Of a stretch of 64,000 nucleotides of DNA, positions 34,401 to 47,673 are shown one piece after another. The DNA is taken from positions 622,501 through 686,500 of the forward strand of contig OX359202.1 of NCBI GenBank assembly GCA_947172415.1, given 5' to 3'. The translations under genes and the position numbers were made by a program. The notes below the pieces were generated by a model, which was not told the DNA's origin, did not search any database, and saw only the letters and a program-made list of their open reading frames with translations. Source of the stretch: Chondrosia reniformis. Taxonomy: Eukaryota > Porifera > Demospongiae > Chondrillida > Chondrillidae. Every line of letters starts with the position of its first letter. Within the stretch, counting starts at the first letter, position 1.

Positions 34401-37387
34401 ATCCGAACGTTTTTTAGTATTGCATAATACCAAAATGGCTACTGCTAAAAGGAAGCTGACACTCATGGAAAAACTGAATATTTGCGAACGAATGGCTAGA
34501 GGAGCTACAGTAACATTACTATCTAAAGAATATGACGTAGGAAAGTCGATATTAAGCGTAATAAAGTCAAATTGAAACAGTTTGCTTTGAAATTAGACGG
34601 CTGCAATAGTTCAACTAAGCGGTGCACTATGAAATCTGCAAAAGATACCACTCTAGATAATGCCTTTTTATGGTTTTGTATCTATTCTTACATTGTTTGA
34701 TTATATGAACAATTTGATTTTATGGCAACGTCATTCCCCAATTAGTTCATAAAATCGAAGTTCCACTGTATATATAGAATACGAGACTTCATGCAGAGAT
34801 GAGGCCAAGTAATTATACTTTGGCTATAGTCTTTGCCACTAGAGCTGGGGTGCAATTATATAAGTTGGTGGAGGTAGATTAGCTCTATTCTATAGCATAT
34901 GAAGACATCCACCAGTCTAACCTGCAGTGTCCCGGAGTTGTACATTTCCCATTCACACAAGACGGACTGCAAACTGGAGTATTGCACTGTTTGCCATCAA
35001 AACCTGAGACGCATCTATTTGATATTATTATATCATTGAATTTGATTTTAGACTTATATATAACTAGTAAAGAGCTTACTGGCATATTCCTGGAGCAACA
35101 CAATCACCATTGTTACAAGGAGGATCACATATTGGCTGATCACAAGAAACACCTTTATATCCCTCATCACATCTAATAAAAGTGTATGTATGTATGTATA
35201 TGTATGCTATATACGTAAATAGCTGATATTCTCTACTGCCATATACGTATACAGTGTATATATTAAGTAAAAATGATATTTAATGGATAACTAACTTGCA
35301 CACTCTAGATGATGTACATTCACCATGTTTGCACCTGCTACATACAGGCTGATCGCAGAGGAGACCAGTAAATTTACTGTTGTCATAACAACTGCATATA
35401 TAACATACAAATTGATTATCTGTATATATATATATTCCAAACTACAGACAATGACACTTTCCTAACTCAATTCTTATTGCACACTAAACAAATATGCAAT
35501 ATGCACTCTATACAATAACAGTGTTAATAGTCACTCATATGCAATGCTTGACCCAAGACCAATTGGTCTAGCTCTGTTATCAAGAGGTTTCACGGTATAT
35601 ATGCATGTGTATAAACTTCCTGTCAACACTCATGATCACATGGCATGCATGCATACGTACGCTTTCTAAAGAATTCTGACAATGCAACAAGTTGCACTAT
35701 ATTTTATCTTTATCTTTAACATACTGCATGCATATATATATGTTACTATATATTGAAGCAAAGCTATAGCGCTTTCATATATATATATAGTTCTTACGTG
35801 CAGGTTCCAGGTGCAGAACAATCACCTTGCTTACAAGAAGGATTGCAAATTGGGTTTTGGCACTGTGAACCCTCGTATCCAGAGTTACACCTACGTACAT
35901 CACAGTACATTAATATTGAAGAAAGTGGTCACTTCATATATAAACTTGAGTCATTACTATCTGTATACATGTGCAGATATTAACTCACTTGCACTCTCTT
36001 GGAGCAACACAGTCACCATGGTTACAAGGAGGATCACAAATGGGCTTGTCACAAGATAAGCCTTTATAACCTTTCTGACATCTACACAAATTAATATATA
36101 TAGCATAAATATATAATTATAATTATATGTATGCAACCAGAATCATTAACGCTATATATATAGGCACATATGTTGTGTTGAAGTGGGACAGAATTTATAA
36201 AATTGTTCAAAGTCAATTCCTTTATACAAAAGCAGAGTTAGAAGTGAAACATATATGCATGCATGGAGAGTTGCATGTTTTGAACTTTTTGTTCATGAAA
36301 CCCCATGCAGAAACTATTATGTGCATATGCATTCAAAGCTGATTTTTTGTGGTGACTGATGGCCTCAGTATAATTTGCAATTGGCTTAGAAGTGTTTTAT
36401 ATAAGCATTTGTCAATTAAATAAATCCTCTCTGGTATATTATTAGATAAGAGTCTACCTGCAATTTTGTGGGGAAACACAGTCACCATGGTCACAACCTT
36501 GTTGACAAATAGCTGTGGAAGGATAAACACATCTACTAACCTCATACTAATTGTCATAGATCATGCATCTTACGTATTTTACAGTTGCTTGATTGGTCAA
36601 TCCAGCCATCACTGCACTTCTTCTCTCCATTAGGACTACATTCAAAGTGACTGCCATCCTCCTCTTTGCAGTACACATCACAATGTGCTGAACCAGAACT
36701 GTAAAAATTCTGATCACATGTGTACTTGAATTCAACCTCAATAGTAGTGGGGTTCTCCCATCGTGACCCTTTATAGGAATGTCTCTTTACTTTACCTGGC
36801 AGGAGGGTCTCTTCGATATCAAAGTTATCAACTGGTTCCTCTTCTCCATGATTATGTACCACTGTGTCTTTATCCAGTACCTTCACTCCAAAGTGAAAAT
36901 GACCCTAATTTTGTGTTCAAAGTTAAAATTATTAAGATATAAATGGTAAATATAATTTAAAAAACTTCACACATTTTCACTGCTTTCAAGGTGAAAGTGT
37001 AATGGGTTTTCTGGTTCATTTGTAAAATTGACCAAATACGAGTCATCATAAATGCCTGACAATTTCTTTGGCTGGACACAACTGCCAGATTCCATCAGAC
37101 AGAATTCAAACTTGTGATCGCACCCTTTCCACCATTGCCAATAGTCACAGATTCTGCCATTGATATCCTTCCCTTCTGGATTTTCGTATTTTATTAATTT
37201 TATTTCAAGTGTTCCACCTCCGACGCCAAAGACAGGCAGATGAACCTATAAATGATTGAAGTGCCGTGCATGTGCGTGACCACACGTAATATATATACAT
37301 AGAGTAAAACTAATAAATTTCATCGAGATAGCAAAGCCAAATAGAGCTTACGGATATCCACAGTAAAAGAAGAAGAATTTCCTTCAT
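31432..37387 (-). CDS. Delta-like Notch ligand, copy B (intact)
   Basis: Nineteen exons splice in phase to about 764 residues: signal peptide (37387-37352, MKEILLLLLWIS), MNNL domain (37245-36973), DSL domain (36904-36574), EGF exons 36512-36458, 36081-35989, 35890-35798, 35391-35296, 35172-35080, 35014-34922, 34134-34042, 33971-33879, 33812-33720, 33116-33024, 32961-32869, 32801-32709, 32634-32542 and 32464-32409, an EGF/stalk exon (31920-31726), and membrane segment plus tail (31661-31432). Nearly all EGF exons are 93 nt and phase 2. The mature protein should be a type I membrane ligand for Notch on neighbouring cells. The cytoplasmic tail is short (about 40 residues, ending in QPFT). Introns carry two pogo-like elements and an unidentified insertion. 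One further EGF exon (34255-34380) has decayed. Confidence 0.85.
31977..32354. mobile_element. Pogo/Tigger-like MITE
   Basis: Ends read CAGTGGACCCTAGCTTATCC and, in inverse, CAGTGGACCCTCGTTTATCC, flanked by TA. These termini are typical of pogo/Tigger elements. The 378-bp interior holds no ORF of note. It sits in an intron of the Delta-like gene. Confidence 0.75.
33170..33690. other. About 0.5-kb insertion in Delta-like intron
   Basis: Compared with the matching intron of copy A (5130-5214), this intron carries about 515 extra bases. They include a purine-rich start, a 60-codon ORF (33206-33388) with many charged residues, and an (AAT)n tract at 33673-33692. I find no TIR or known domain. 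Confidence 0.4.
34255..34380 (-). pseudogene. Decayed EGF exon of Delta-like B
   Basis: The minus strand still aligns with the 93-nt EGF exon at 33812-33720: a GAAG acceptor context and the blocks for Gln-Pro-Val-Cys and His-Gly-Glu-Cys. Insertions and deletions destroy the frame. Because flanking exons are both phase 2, skipping it leaves the gene in frame. A Tigger element is inserted just upstream (34385). Confidence 0.6.
34385..34768 (+). mobile_element. Pogo/Tigger element with transposase fragment
   Basis: TA-flanked element with ends CAGTGGAACGTCGATTATCC and inverse CAGTGGAACTTCGATTTTAT. From 34435 it encodes a CENP-B/Tigger-type N-terminal helix-turn-helix (KRKLTLMEKLNICERMARGA, then KEYDVGKS). 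After IKS at about 34570 a one-base shift continues the similarity (LKQFALKLDG...KDTTLDNAF). The DDE catalytic core is absent, so it is a dead internal-deletion derivative. Confidence 0.8.
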
Positions 37388-37715
37388 TTTGAAAGTTTTG
37401 TGATACACCGATTAAATCTGGTACTTTCCAGGGGAAAGCACCCAACTACATACCAATAACAACAAAGCAATATAATTGAAATTTAATATACTAATATACA
37501 TGGTGAAGGTGACATTCCATGCCGAATTTTTATATGTTTGTATAAAGAGAAAACTGTTTCACTGAAAGCTGAAGTAGGAATGGTGCGCCCAAACACATGG
37601 TTAAGTTACTTTAATTCATTATGCAACTTCTCTCATTATTACTTGTGAGAGTTACAGTTAAGCGGGGTCTCACTGTACATAGTCACGTGATAACATGCAT
37701 AACATTCAGCCGTTC
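37388..37715. promoter_or_regulatory. Upstream region of Delta-like B
   Basis: Carries the same CTTTCCAGGGGAAAG near-palindrome (37420-37442) as the copy A promoter, about 40-55 bp from the start codon. A broken kinase copy lies on the other side, so the divergent ligand-kinase arrangement was duplicated as a block. Confidence 0.45.
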
Positions 37716-37925
37716 GCTCCCACTCCGACAACGACAACACCTCCCAAAATGCCCTGCAAACTTGAAACTTTCTTGGACGAGGAGCTTGGTGCTGAGGAGA
37801 ATTTAATGGTCGTCCTGTAGCAGTGAAAACTGTCCACAGTGAGATAGCTCGAGGAGAATGTCAGCTTCTAGCCAGTCTCGAGGACCACCTCAACATCATC
37901 AAATCGTAGGGTGCCTTCGAAATTG
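37716..37925 (+). pseudogene. Kinase N-terminal fragment
   Basis: The first 70 or so codons of the kinase family can be traced (CPANLKL, VAVKTVHSEIA, ECQLLASLEDH). Several internal deletions, including in the Gly-rich loop and after the lysine, and a TAG in the KSYGAF block make it non-functional. Nothing of the catalytic loop remains. Confidence 0.8.
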
Positions 37926-38069
37926 TCATTTGACTATATAATACACGCAGAAGTTTGGTAAATTTATACACCATTAATTACCAATAGTGTCACCAACATC
38001 TTTACAACATCTCTTTCTGAAATAGTTTTAATAAACTTTTGTAAGTCTTGTATGTAAATCTGCCATCTA

Positions 38070-38331
38070 CCTCTCCCTTCTGTGGTGTAGGGAGTGAAGG
38101 CCATGCACGTACACAGATGCGATGGGTAATGTCTACCAGGAAGGTCAAGGAGTGGGCGGAGCAGTGGGAGGGTTCCTCAAACTAGTGCCCATAGTGGTCC
38201 TTAGGCCAGTCATCCACATATCAGCTGCCACAAAGTTGGCACTAAATGGAGTGAGAAACGAGATCCTACCTCAAGCAAGAAGGGAGGACAGTGAAAAGTA
38301 CAGAAGTGAATGTCGCAAGGATGGAGACTAG
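38070..38331 (+). pseudogene. ATG2-like C-terminal exon, orphan
   Basis: After a possible acceptor (TGTGGTGTAG, near 38091) an open frame ending at 38331 contains AVGGFLKLVPIVVLRPVI and LALNGVRNEILPQARREDSE. This resembles the conserved C-terminal region of the autophagy lipid-transfer protein ATG2 (pattern: Pro, hydrophobic run, ATEAT-like, GxRNxxxPxARxE). No other ATG2 exon was found nearby, so it is probably a transposed fragment or lone exon. The following 240 bp (38332-38571) show nothing. Confidence 0.45.
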
Positions 38332-38571
38332 ATGTGCATACAATGCATATATGTTTATCTGCTGATTGTGTAATGCATGCATTGTTAACTGTATTATATT
38401 TATGTTGTCTGCATTGCTCAATGGATTTATGGACTCAAATGAAAGCGAAGAAGACTCTGTCTGAAGGTATATTCTGTATTAATGTCACAGAAGAAGTCTT
38501 TAACATAAATTTTAACCACATGACAATGGTAAACATAGTCACGTCACGTGATAACATGCACACGTAAAGTA

Positions 38572-39010
38572 TGGCTTAACAGCAGTGATGTACTGAGAGG
38601 TGAATCCAGTCCGACAGAGCTCCTTGATGGAGCTGGTGTCAGCATTCCACCACACGTACACTACAGTGCCACAACCAACAAATTAGCACTGCCCCAGTCC
38701 AGAGTGTTTATGTCTGGATACGAGGATGAAGGAAAGATATATTTGTGAAATATACACTTTTACAGCTAATTATCTGCATACTTTAGATTGCTATATATTT
38801 AATAAACAGTGTTTCTTTGAAATATACACCTATATAGTTAAATATTTGCACACTTTATAATAATGATCGCAACTTACAAAATCATCAACTGTTTCCCGTG
38901 CATCTAGTATACGATCTGCTGTAGTAGGAACAGTTCTCAATCTCTTCCTCTTTACTGATGGAGATTTAGGAGTCATTATGCAACTGCTGTTTGCAGACAG
39001 AGCTTCCAGT
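38572..39010 (-). pseudogene. Cdc20-like exons 2-3 remnant, copy 7
   Basis: Minus-strand exon 3 remnant (38572-38730, with the [11 protein letters not shown] block) and exon 2 remnant (about 38890-39008). Exon 3 has lost bases in the [10 protein letters not shown] segment, and exon 2 is cut at its 5' edge where the kinase promoter of copy 5 begins. The same exon 2-kinase junction occurs at 209-260. Confidence 0.7.
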
Positions 39011-39063
39011 TAGGGAACCGCAAAGATGTCTCGTGATCAGCCGTTCACTCCCACTCGTAAAGT

Positions 39064-41705
39064 ATGGCTGAACGACAACGGCTCCCAAAATGCCCTGCTA
39101 ACTTGAAGCTTTCTTCCAAAGAACTTGGACGAGGAGCTTATGGTGCTGTACGAGAAGGAGAATTTAATGGTCGCCCTGTAGCAGTGAAAACTGTCCACAG
39201 TGAGATAGCTCGAGGTAAACCTCTCGAGGATTTCACCAGAGAATGTCAGCTTCTAGCCAGTCTCGAGGACCACCCCAATATCGTCAAATCGTACGGTGCC
39301 TTCGAAAGCAGGAGCGGCGAGCCCATGTTGGTTCTAGAACGAATGAAGGAGAATCTCCGTCAGTATCTCAGTCGAAATCGCGGTACTTTGAGCCGAAAGA
39401 GACAATTGGAAATATGTCTGAAAATTGCGTCTGGTCTAAAGTTTCTTCACGAAAGGAATCCTCCCGTGGCCCATCGCGACGTGACGGATAAAAACGTGTT
39501 GATCGGTGAAGACGGTAGCGTGAAAGTGAGCGACCTTGGTCAATCCAAACTGCTGGAGAACGGAGACGTATACATGAGCACTACTGCTCCTGGTAATGTC
39601 GTGTACATGCCACCAGAAGCACTGAAAAGTGGCGATTCTCATTTCAGTGTGAAGGTGGATGTGTTCTCCTTAGGAGTGCTGATGTTGCAGATTGCTACTC
39701 AGTGCCAACCGACATGTGGTCTGGTTGGTATTGGAGTCACGTCAGAGTTGGAGCGTCGGAGAGGTGATCTGTCTAAACTGCCAATTGAACATCCTCTTAA
39801 GCCGTTCATAGAGTTGTGTCTGAAGGATGACTACAAGAACAGACCTGACGTCAGAATAGTCCACGACCTGATAAAGACACCTTTTGACCTGATTCAACAA
39901 CTTCATGAAAGTGAAGTAAGAAGATGTTAATATGTTGTCAAGAAATAGTTATTGAGTGTGTACAACTGTATGATTTCCCAATCTTGCTTTTTCCAAATAA
40001 GGTCAAGATGGATATATTTATTGTCTGTCACATTGCTACATGTACATTGTCTGGCTGTTTATTTCCTTTGACAATCCATGGCTATGATGGTGTAACTGTA
40101 GAAGTATCTTCACTTTGCAGCCGACTGCCACATTTAATTATACCTCTACACCTTTGGTTAATTGTCCATTGACCATAGACCATCTATACTGAATAATAGT
40201 GTATGGTCTTCTATGGTTTGATTCAGTATTTAACTCCAAATGACTGGACATATATAGAAGTATCTGATTGTATAGTGTATGAAAGTCGTGTGATTCACCT
40301 CTCCATATTATAATTTAACCAAATTTGCAATATCCTGTTTTTTCAATTTTTCAAAGAAAGTCCATATTGTCTATCATACTGGTGCATGTACTAACAGACA
40401 TGTATATTTCAGGTTCTTATATAAACTACATGTATACTTGTATAGACAGTCCATGTATAACTTGTTATCACTTTATCACTATTTACTGTAATGATTGCAC
40501 AATCCCTAGTTACTGATATCTGACATGGGAGCAGTACAGATCTCTCCTCATGAAGTGTCAAAGGAACTGAACTACAATGAAAGTAACAACGTAAGTGAAC
40601 ATAATAGTGTTGTTAAAAGTTACAAGTGACAGCTATATCACATGTATAACTTCTTTAGTTAACCTTATTTTGTAGTTTCCCATAATGATATTCTATTAAT
40701 ATTGTAATTTAACTGTATGCATAATATAAATTATACTGTAATATTGAAAACTTGCAAATGAATATAATTTCTGTTTTGTAGTGTTTCAGGAGTGATCTCC
40801 TCTTAAGTGGTCATCACTTTCTTAAAGCAAACTTACCAGATATGCCAGTACCTGTTTATGATGCAAGTGCACACTACCTTGATGGTAAGGTCTTCATTAC
40901 AGGAGGAGGTCTAGGTAATAAGTTCCCTTGCAAGCTGATGCAGGTCTACCATATTGATGATCAGAAATGGACCACAATTTCAGATATCCCACAAAACCGC
41001 TGTGGAGCAGACATTATACAAGGTCACCTGACACTGATCGGAGGAGGGGATGCAGTTACTGGTAAAGTTACAGGAAAGCTGTCTACATATGTTAATGATC
41101 ATTGGGAAGAAATCTACCCTCCTATGCCAACACCTAGAGTTTGGTTAGGAGTAGCACTTGAAGATAACCTTTTGATCACAGCTGGTGGAAAGTGTGCTGG
41201 TGCAGTAGTGAGTACAGGTGAAGTGTTAAACACAGAATCAAAGCAGTGGTACACTCTGCAGTTACCAGAACCTATATATTTATGTGGTATGACTATTTCC
41301 AGTGGATATGTGTATATAGGAGGAGGACTAAATACTGCAGAGAAGCCAACTAAGAGTTATTGGAGGTTACCGTGGAGTGCAGTACAACAGTCAGTACAGA
41401 GCAGAGATAATATATCATCACCAGTCACTTGGGAGGAGATAGCTGATTCACCATTGAATGGATCATCTCTCTTACCCAACAGCAAGTTGCCAGTCTTGTT
41501 TGGAGGAGCTGATGACAAAGCAAGATCGGACATTTTTGTGTATGACCCAACTCAGAAGAGATGGACAGCAGTAGGCAACATTAGTACAGAATGTGGTAGA
41601 CCATGTGTAGTACCTATTAACTCTAATGTAGTATTTGTATGTGGTGGTTTTATAGGTAACAACTGTTGTACAAACAAATCTGAACTACTTGTAATGTGTT
41701 TGTAA
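39064..41705 (+). CDS. Kinase-Kelch fusion protein, copy 5 (complete)
   Basis: The best-preserved unit. Kinase exon 39064-39915 (284 codons), linker exon 40510-40590 (27 codons, LLISDMGAVQISPHEVSKEL) between AATCCCTAG and GTAAGT, and Kelch exon 40782-41705 (307 codons plus stop). All junctions are phase 0, total about 618 residues. The kinase has the Gly-rich loop, VAVK, the alpha-C Glu (RECQ), HRDVTDKN and DLG in place of DFG. About six Kelch blades are suggested by the repeated Gly-Gly plus Trp pattern. A cytoplasmic signalling protein with a propeller for partner binding is the likely form. The next gene, Cdc20-like, is convergent 187 bp away. Confidence 0.8.
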
Positions 41706-41892
41706 TTTTTATAGTTATACAAATTTAGAAATATAATTGTTTGTTTGTAATAATGTAATAGGGATTGATATTATTATTGTGCAAATATATATTTGAATTA
41801 CAGTAAGGAATTGAAAAATTCAGGGAAATCCCCCTTGGTGATTGAAATGAATAATGTTATTCAAATCTTAAAAACTAGATTCAAATTGTTGA

Positions 41893-44085
41893 TTATCTTA
41901 ACATGCTAAAAGGTGACACTAGATGATTGTCCAATCTCTTCTTATTTGAAGAGAAATGAGTCACAGCTCCATCAGGTTGACCAGCAAAGCACTTCCACAG
42001 CCTCAGTGTCTCATCAGCTCCAACTGAGGCCACTGTAGTCCCATCTGGGGAGAGGGAAGTGTGCAGTATCCTTCCCTCGTGTCCCTTCAACTCGGCCACA
42101 CACTGCAGGGAGGGGTACTGGAGGAGGACCAACTGGTTCTGGGGAAAGCCTTGAGCTACCAACACCTCACGATGACCCTCACTCCACAACACTCCTGACA
42201 CCTGTTGGATGGGAGGAAGAGAAGAAGTCACAACACACCAGAGGGATGGGGGAGAGGGTAGTGTTACATGAGGTACAAGTGTTATCTTTGCTCACTTGTG
42301 AATCTGTAGTGAGCGTGTCCATGTACTGTCCAGATGTGACATTCCAGAACTTGACTGTCTTGTCTGAGCTACCTCCTCCGGTAGCCAAAAGATTCAATTG
42401 CCAAGGACACCAGGAGAGGGCCTGACATGGACAAAGGAACATTAAGGGGTTGTCATGGTAACCAAAAATGGCTTACTTTCAGTATAAAGTTAACCAAACA
42501 TTCTATTGAAAGTTATAACAAATCCTTCGCATCAGAAGGACTAGTACTATATCTCACACACTTGAATGGGACAAAATACTCACTTTGACTGCCGCCTTGT
42601 GCTCCTTGAAGGTGTGCTTGGGAGTGGTCCAGGGACTCCTCCCACAAGTGTCCCATACCTGGACTAGGCAGTCATTACCTCCACTGGCAAGGTAGCGACC
42701 GTTGGGCGACCACTTTAGTCCACACACCTCATGTTTGTGTCCTTTCACAGTCTCTACAAGCATGTTCCTTGCTCTGGTGTTGTAAATGTGCACTTCTCCA
42801 CTTCTTGAACCAGAGGCCAGTAACATGTTGTTCCAGTCTAAACAGGCAACTCTGGCAGAATGGGACTGACAGGACCGGACCTTCTTTGACTGTTCAACAT
42901 TCCAAATCTGAAGAGTTACAAGAAAATAAATAAACAAACAATAAATAAATAATAACAATTATAATCCCATGTTAATGGTAAAAATCCATTTCTGGTGATA
43001 TCACCATGGTAACTGATATTGCACAACTCTCACTTGTATTTCGCCATCACTTGTGGCTACTGCCAACAGTCTACCACTTTGGTCCCACTTAACAGCAGTG
43101 ATGTACTGAGAGGTGAATCCAGTCCGACAGAGCTCCTTGATGGAGCTGGTATCAGCATTCCACACGTACACTACGCTACCCAGTGCCACAGCTAACAGAT
43201 TAGCACTGCCCCAGTCCAGAGTGTTTATGTCTGGATACGAGGATGAAGGAAAGATATATTTGTGAAATATACACTTATACAACACACTTTAGATTGCTTT
43301 ATAAAAATGATTGCAACTTACAAAAGTCATCTACTGTTTCTGGTGCGTCCAGTATACGATCTGCTGTAGTAGGAACAGTTCTCAATCTCTTCCTCTTTAC
43401 TGATGAAGATTTAGGAGTCCTTATGCAACTGCTGTTTGCAGACAGAGCTTCCTCGAGGAAGGCTTCTAAGTAACAGAAGAATAAAGAGTCTACACTGAAC
43501 TTGTGCATGCAGTTATAAGTATGAGTAATCTAACACAAATACATCGTACATGCTACATCTACTTTAGAGTAAAGGTCAATAGGGAAATAAACCTAGTGAG
43601 AGCTTTGAATGAGTATACAAGAGTTTTCTCCTTTTGTTTTTCTTCTCCACTGAGCCAGGCAGGTGTTTATGGGAATTTAACCCTTCATACGTGATCCTGT
43701 GAGTCTTATAGATATAGATTTTTAAAAAATATATCAAGACAGAGACAAACGTGTTATTACCGTCTGCTGTCTTAAAATCTCTGAGTCCAAAGTTCAGTAT
43801 CTTGTTGCTCAAGTCGACCCCAAAAAGTGCGGTCAGGTTTTCATCGTACGCATCACTTCTCTGCTTGTCTGTAGTAGACGGAACGCTTGGAGAACTGCGG
43901 TCTCTAACTGACGGAGACAGAAGGTGCTGCGCGACTGAGATGCTGTTTGGAGTTCTGCTCGGAATAAACCGATCCGGTGTAGAAGTCCTGGAACTGCCTC
44001 GTTTGGGAGTAATACTGGGCGTTCTGGGGATATGTCGTCGTTCGGGCGTCTTGAAGCTGAATTGCTTTGAATTTAAAGTTTCCAT
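41893..44085 (-). CDS. Cdc20-like APC/C activator (intact copy)
   Basis: Six exons: 44085-43761, 43465-43322, 43230-43034, 42907-42584, 42421-42296 and 42201-41893. Phases match throughout, giving 474 residues. Exon 1 holds the C-box DRFIPSR used to bind the anaphase-promoting complex. Exon 2 has [12 protein letters not shown], and exons 3-6 form a seven-blade WD40 propeller ([40 protein letters not shown]). The propeller is closer to Cdc20 than to Fzr/Cdh1, while the C-box resembles the Fzr form. The protein ends Met-Leu-Arg where the family usually has Ile-Arg. It should recruit substrates to the APC/C in mitosis. This is the only copy here with exon 1 and no frame breaks. Intron 1 contains a dispersed repeat. 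Confidence 0.88.
43590..43715 (-). repeat. Dispersed repeat, minus-strand copy
   Basis: Family member in intron 1 of the intact Cdc20-like gene. On the minus strand it reads GGATCACGTATGAAGGGTT, then CCCATAAAC and CCTGGCTCAGTGGAG, a decayed version of the hammerhead-bearing copy at 46660-46800. Confidence 0.5.
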
Positions 44086-44464
44086 TCTTTAAATTTGAAG
44101 AGGATTCAAATTCGTTTAACTCTGCAAATGTTGCAACGTTATTTATCGTTTCTATGACAACGCAAGTGAAAACGCATCCAACGGTTTGTATCGCAGTCGT
44201 TGCTAAGCGTCATTGTAAAGGTGATATTGTAATATATCACATTGCAAACTGCAAATTACTAAGTTTACACAATTTAGGTTGTCACATTTCAAAATAACAA
44301 GTTAACATCTGTTAATTATGTATGAAAAGGTGCTAAAGACGAGAATTGATTCAGGACATGTTGAATGCAATTTTTAGCCCGTCTCACGGTTCAACTTGGC
44401 TTGGCAGAACTGTATTTCAAGTTCCAAACACTGATTTCCATTCAGCAACAGGACAGACGTTTGT

Positions 44465-44818
44465 CTACGGCTCCCCTGCAGTGGCAGCGATGCTATCATA
44501 AAAAGTACACATCAAACTGTAGTCAATCTCTTCTAATCCATTGAGAAATGCATTTCCAAACTCTGCCGATTCCAGTCTTAAACGAGACATCACGATGGAT
44601 ACTTTTTGTTCAAAGGTGATCGCTTCTGAAGGTCCAAAGGACTCGTGTGACGGGCGTCCCAAGTTCTCAAACAAGGCAAACAACTTATTTGGAGTCATTA
44701 GAGGAAGCAACCTTTCCAGAAATGATCTTCGCTCCCCGGCGTTCCAATCTTGAAACCATCCCCAAAATGTGCGCATGATAGTGTTTCTATCATTCTGAAG
44801 ACTGGCCATTGATTCCAT
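44465..44818 (-). CDS. C14orf119-like small protein
   Basis: Single-exon ORF of 117 residues. It matches the vertebrate C14orf119 family by length and pattern: WFQDWNAGERRSFLERLLP near the N-terminus and FYDSIAATAG at the C-terminus, where the human protein has a similar FYQAVAATAG ending. The biochemical role of the family is not established. No signal peptide or membrane segment. The start is chosen at 44818 (MESMASLQ), 64 bp from the divergent GON7 start, so both probably share a promoter. Confidence 0.75.
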   Translation of the reverse strand: MESMASLQNDRNTIMRTFWGWFQDWNAGERRSFLERLLPLMTPNKLFALFENLGRPSHESFGPSEAITFEQKVSIVMSRLRLESAEFGNAFLNGLEEIDYSLMCTFYDSIAATAGEP

Positions 44819-44882
44819 CCTTTTCGGTGTATCCTGGTCAATGTGTAACGTGTTATGGGAAAGCCCCTTTCTTCACTAGAAA
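44819..44882. promoter_or_regulatory. Bidirectional promoter, C14orf119-like / GON7
   Basis: Only 64 bp separate the two divergent start codons. No TATA box is visible. Confidence 0.5.
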
Positions 44883-45245
44883 ATGTCTGCCAAAGTAGTT
44901 TGTAAAGTAGTGACTGGAGAAGGAGAAGGTTTTTCTGAGAGCTATGAAGTGGAATCAAGAAAGAACCATTTGAAATCTCTTTCAGCGTCTCTCAGTAAAG
45001 CAAAGAAAGAAGTAAATGAATTTCTAACTGTTTTAGTAGAGAAAGAAAAGTTAAATTCAAAACAATCACCAGATGTCAAGCAAGATGAAGAAGGCGAAGG
45101 TGAGATATGTGCAATTTTGTAGTGAAACGAGATTTAACTAATAAACCCACTGTCATACGACTACACAGATGAACTATCCGATGAAGATGGTGACGAAGAC
45201 GAAGATGAAGATGGTCCATTTGAGGCAAAGAGAACAAAGACGTGA
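44883..45245 (+). CDS. GON7: GON7-like KEOPS complex subunit
   Basis: Two exons, 44883-45099 and 45169-45245, joined in phase 1 to 97 residues. The N-terminal half is a short strand/helix region (KSLSASLSKAKKEVNEFL). The C-terminus is acidic (DEDGDEDEDEDGPFEAKRTK), as in human GON7, which ends in a similar GPSAKRPKT. GON7 is a disordered subunit of the KEOPS/EKC complex that makes the t6A modification of tRNA. Assignment rests on length, layout and the tail motif. Confidence 0.7.
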
Positions 45246-45381
45246 CACAATCTTACAACTAGATGAATATCTTTTTGTACATTGTTTCACATTAAATAGA
45301 TGTACATTAGATTTTAAATTCCAAATCTAGTCATCACATGGTAGTCACATGGTAGTCACATGGATATAAGTTTGCATGAAA

Positions 45382-47673
<2,292 letters not shown>

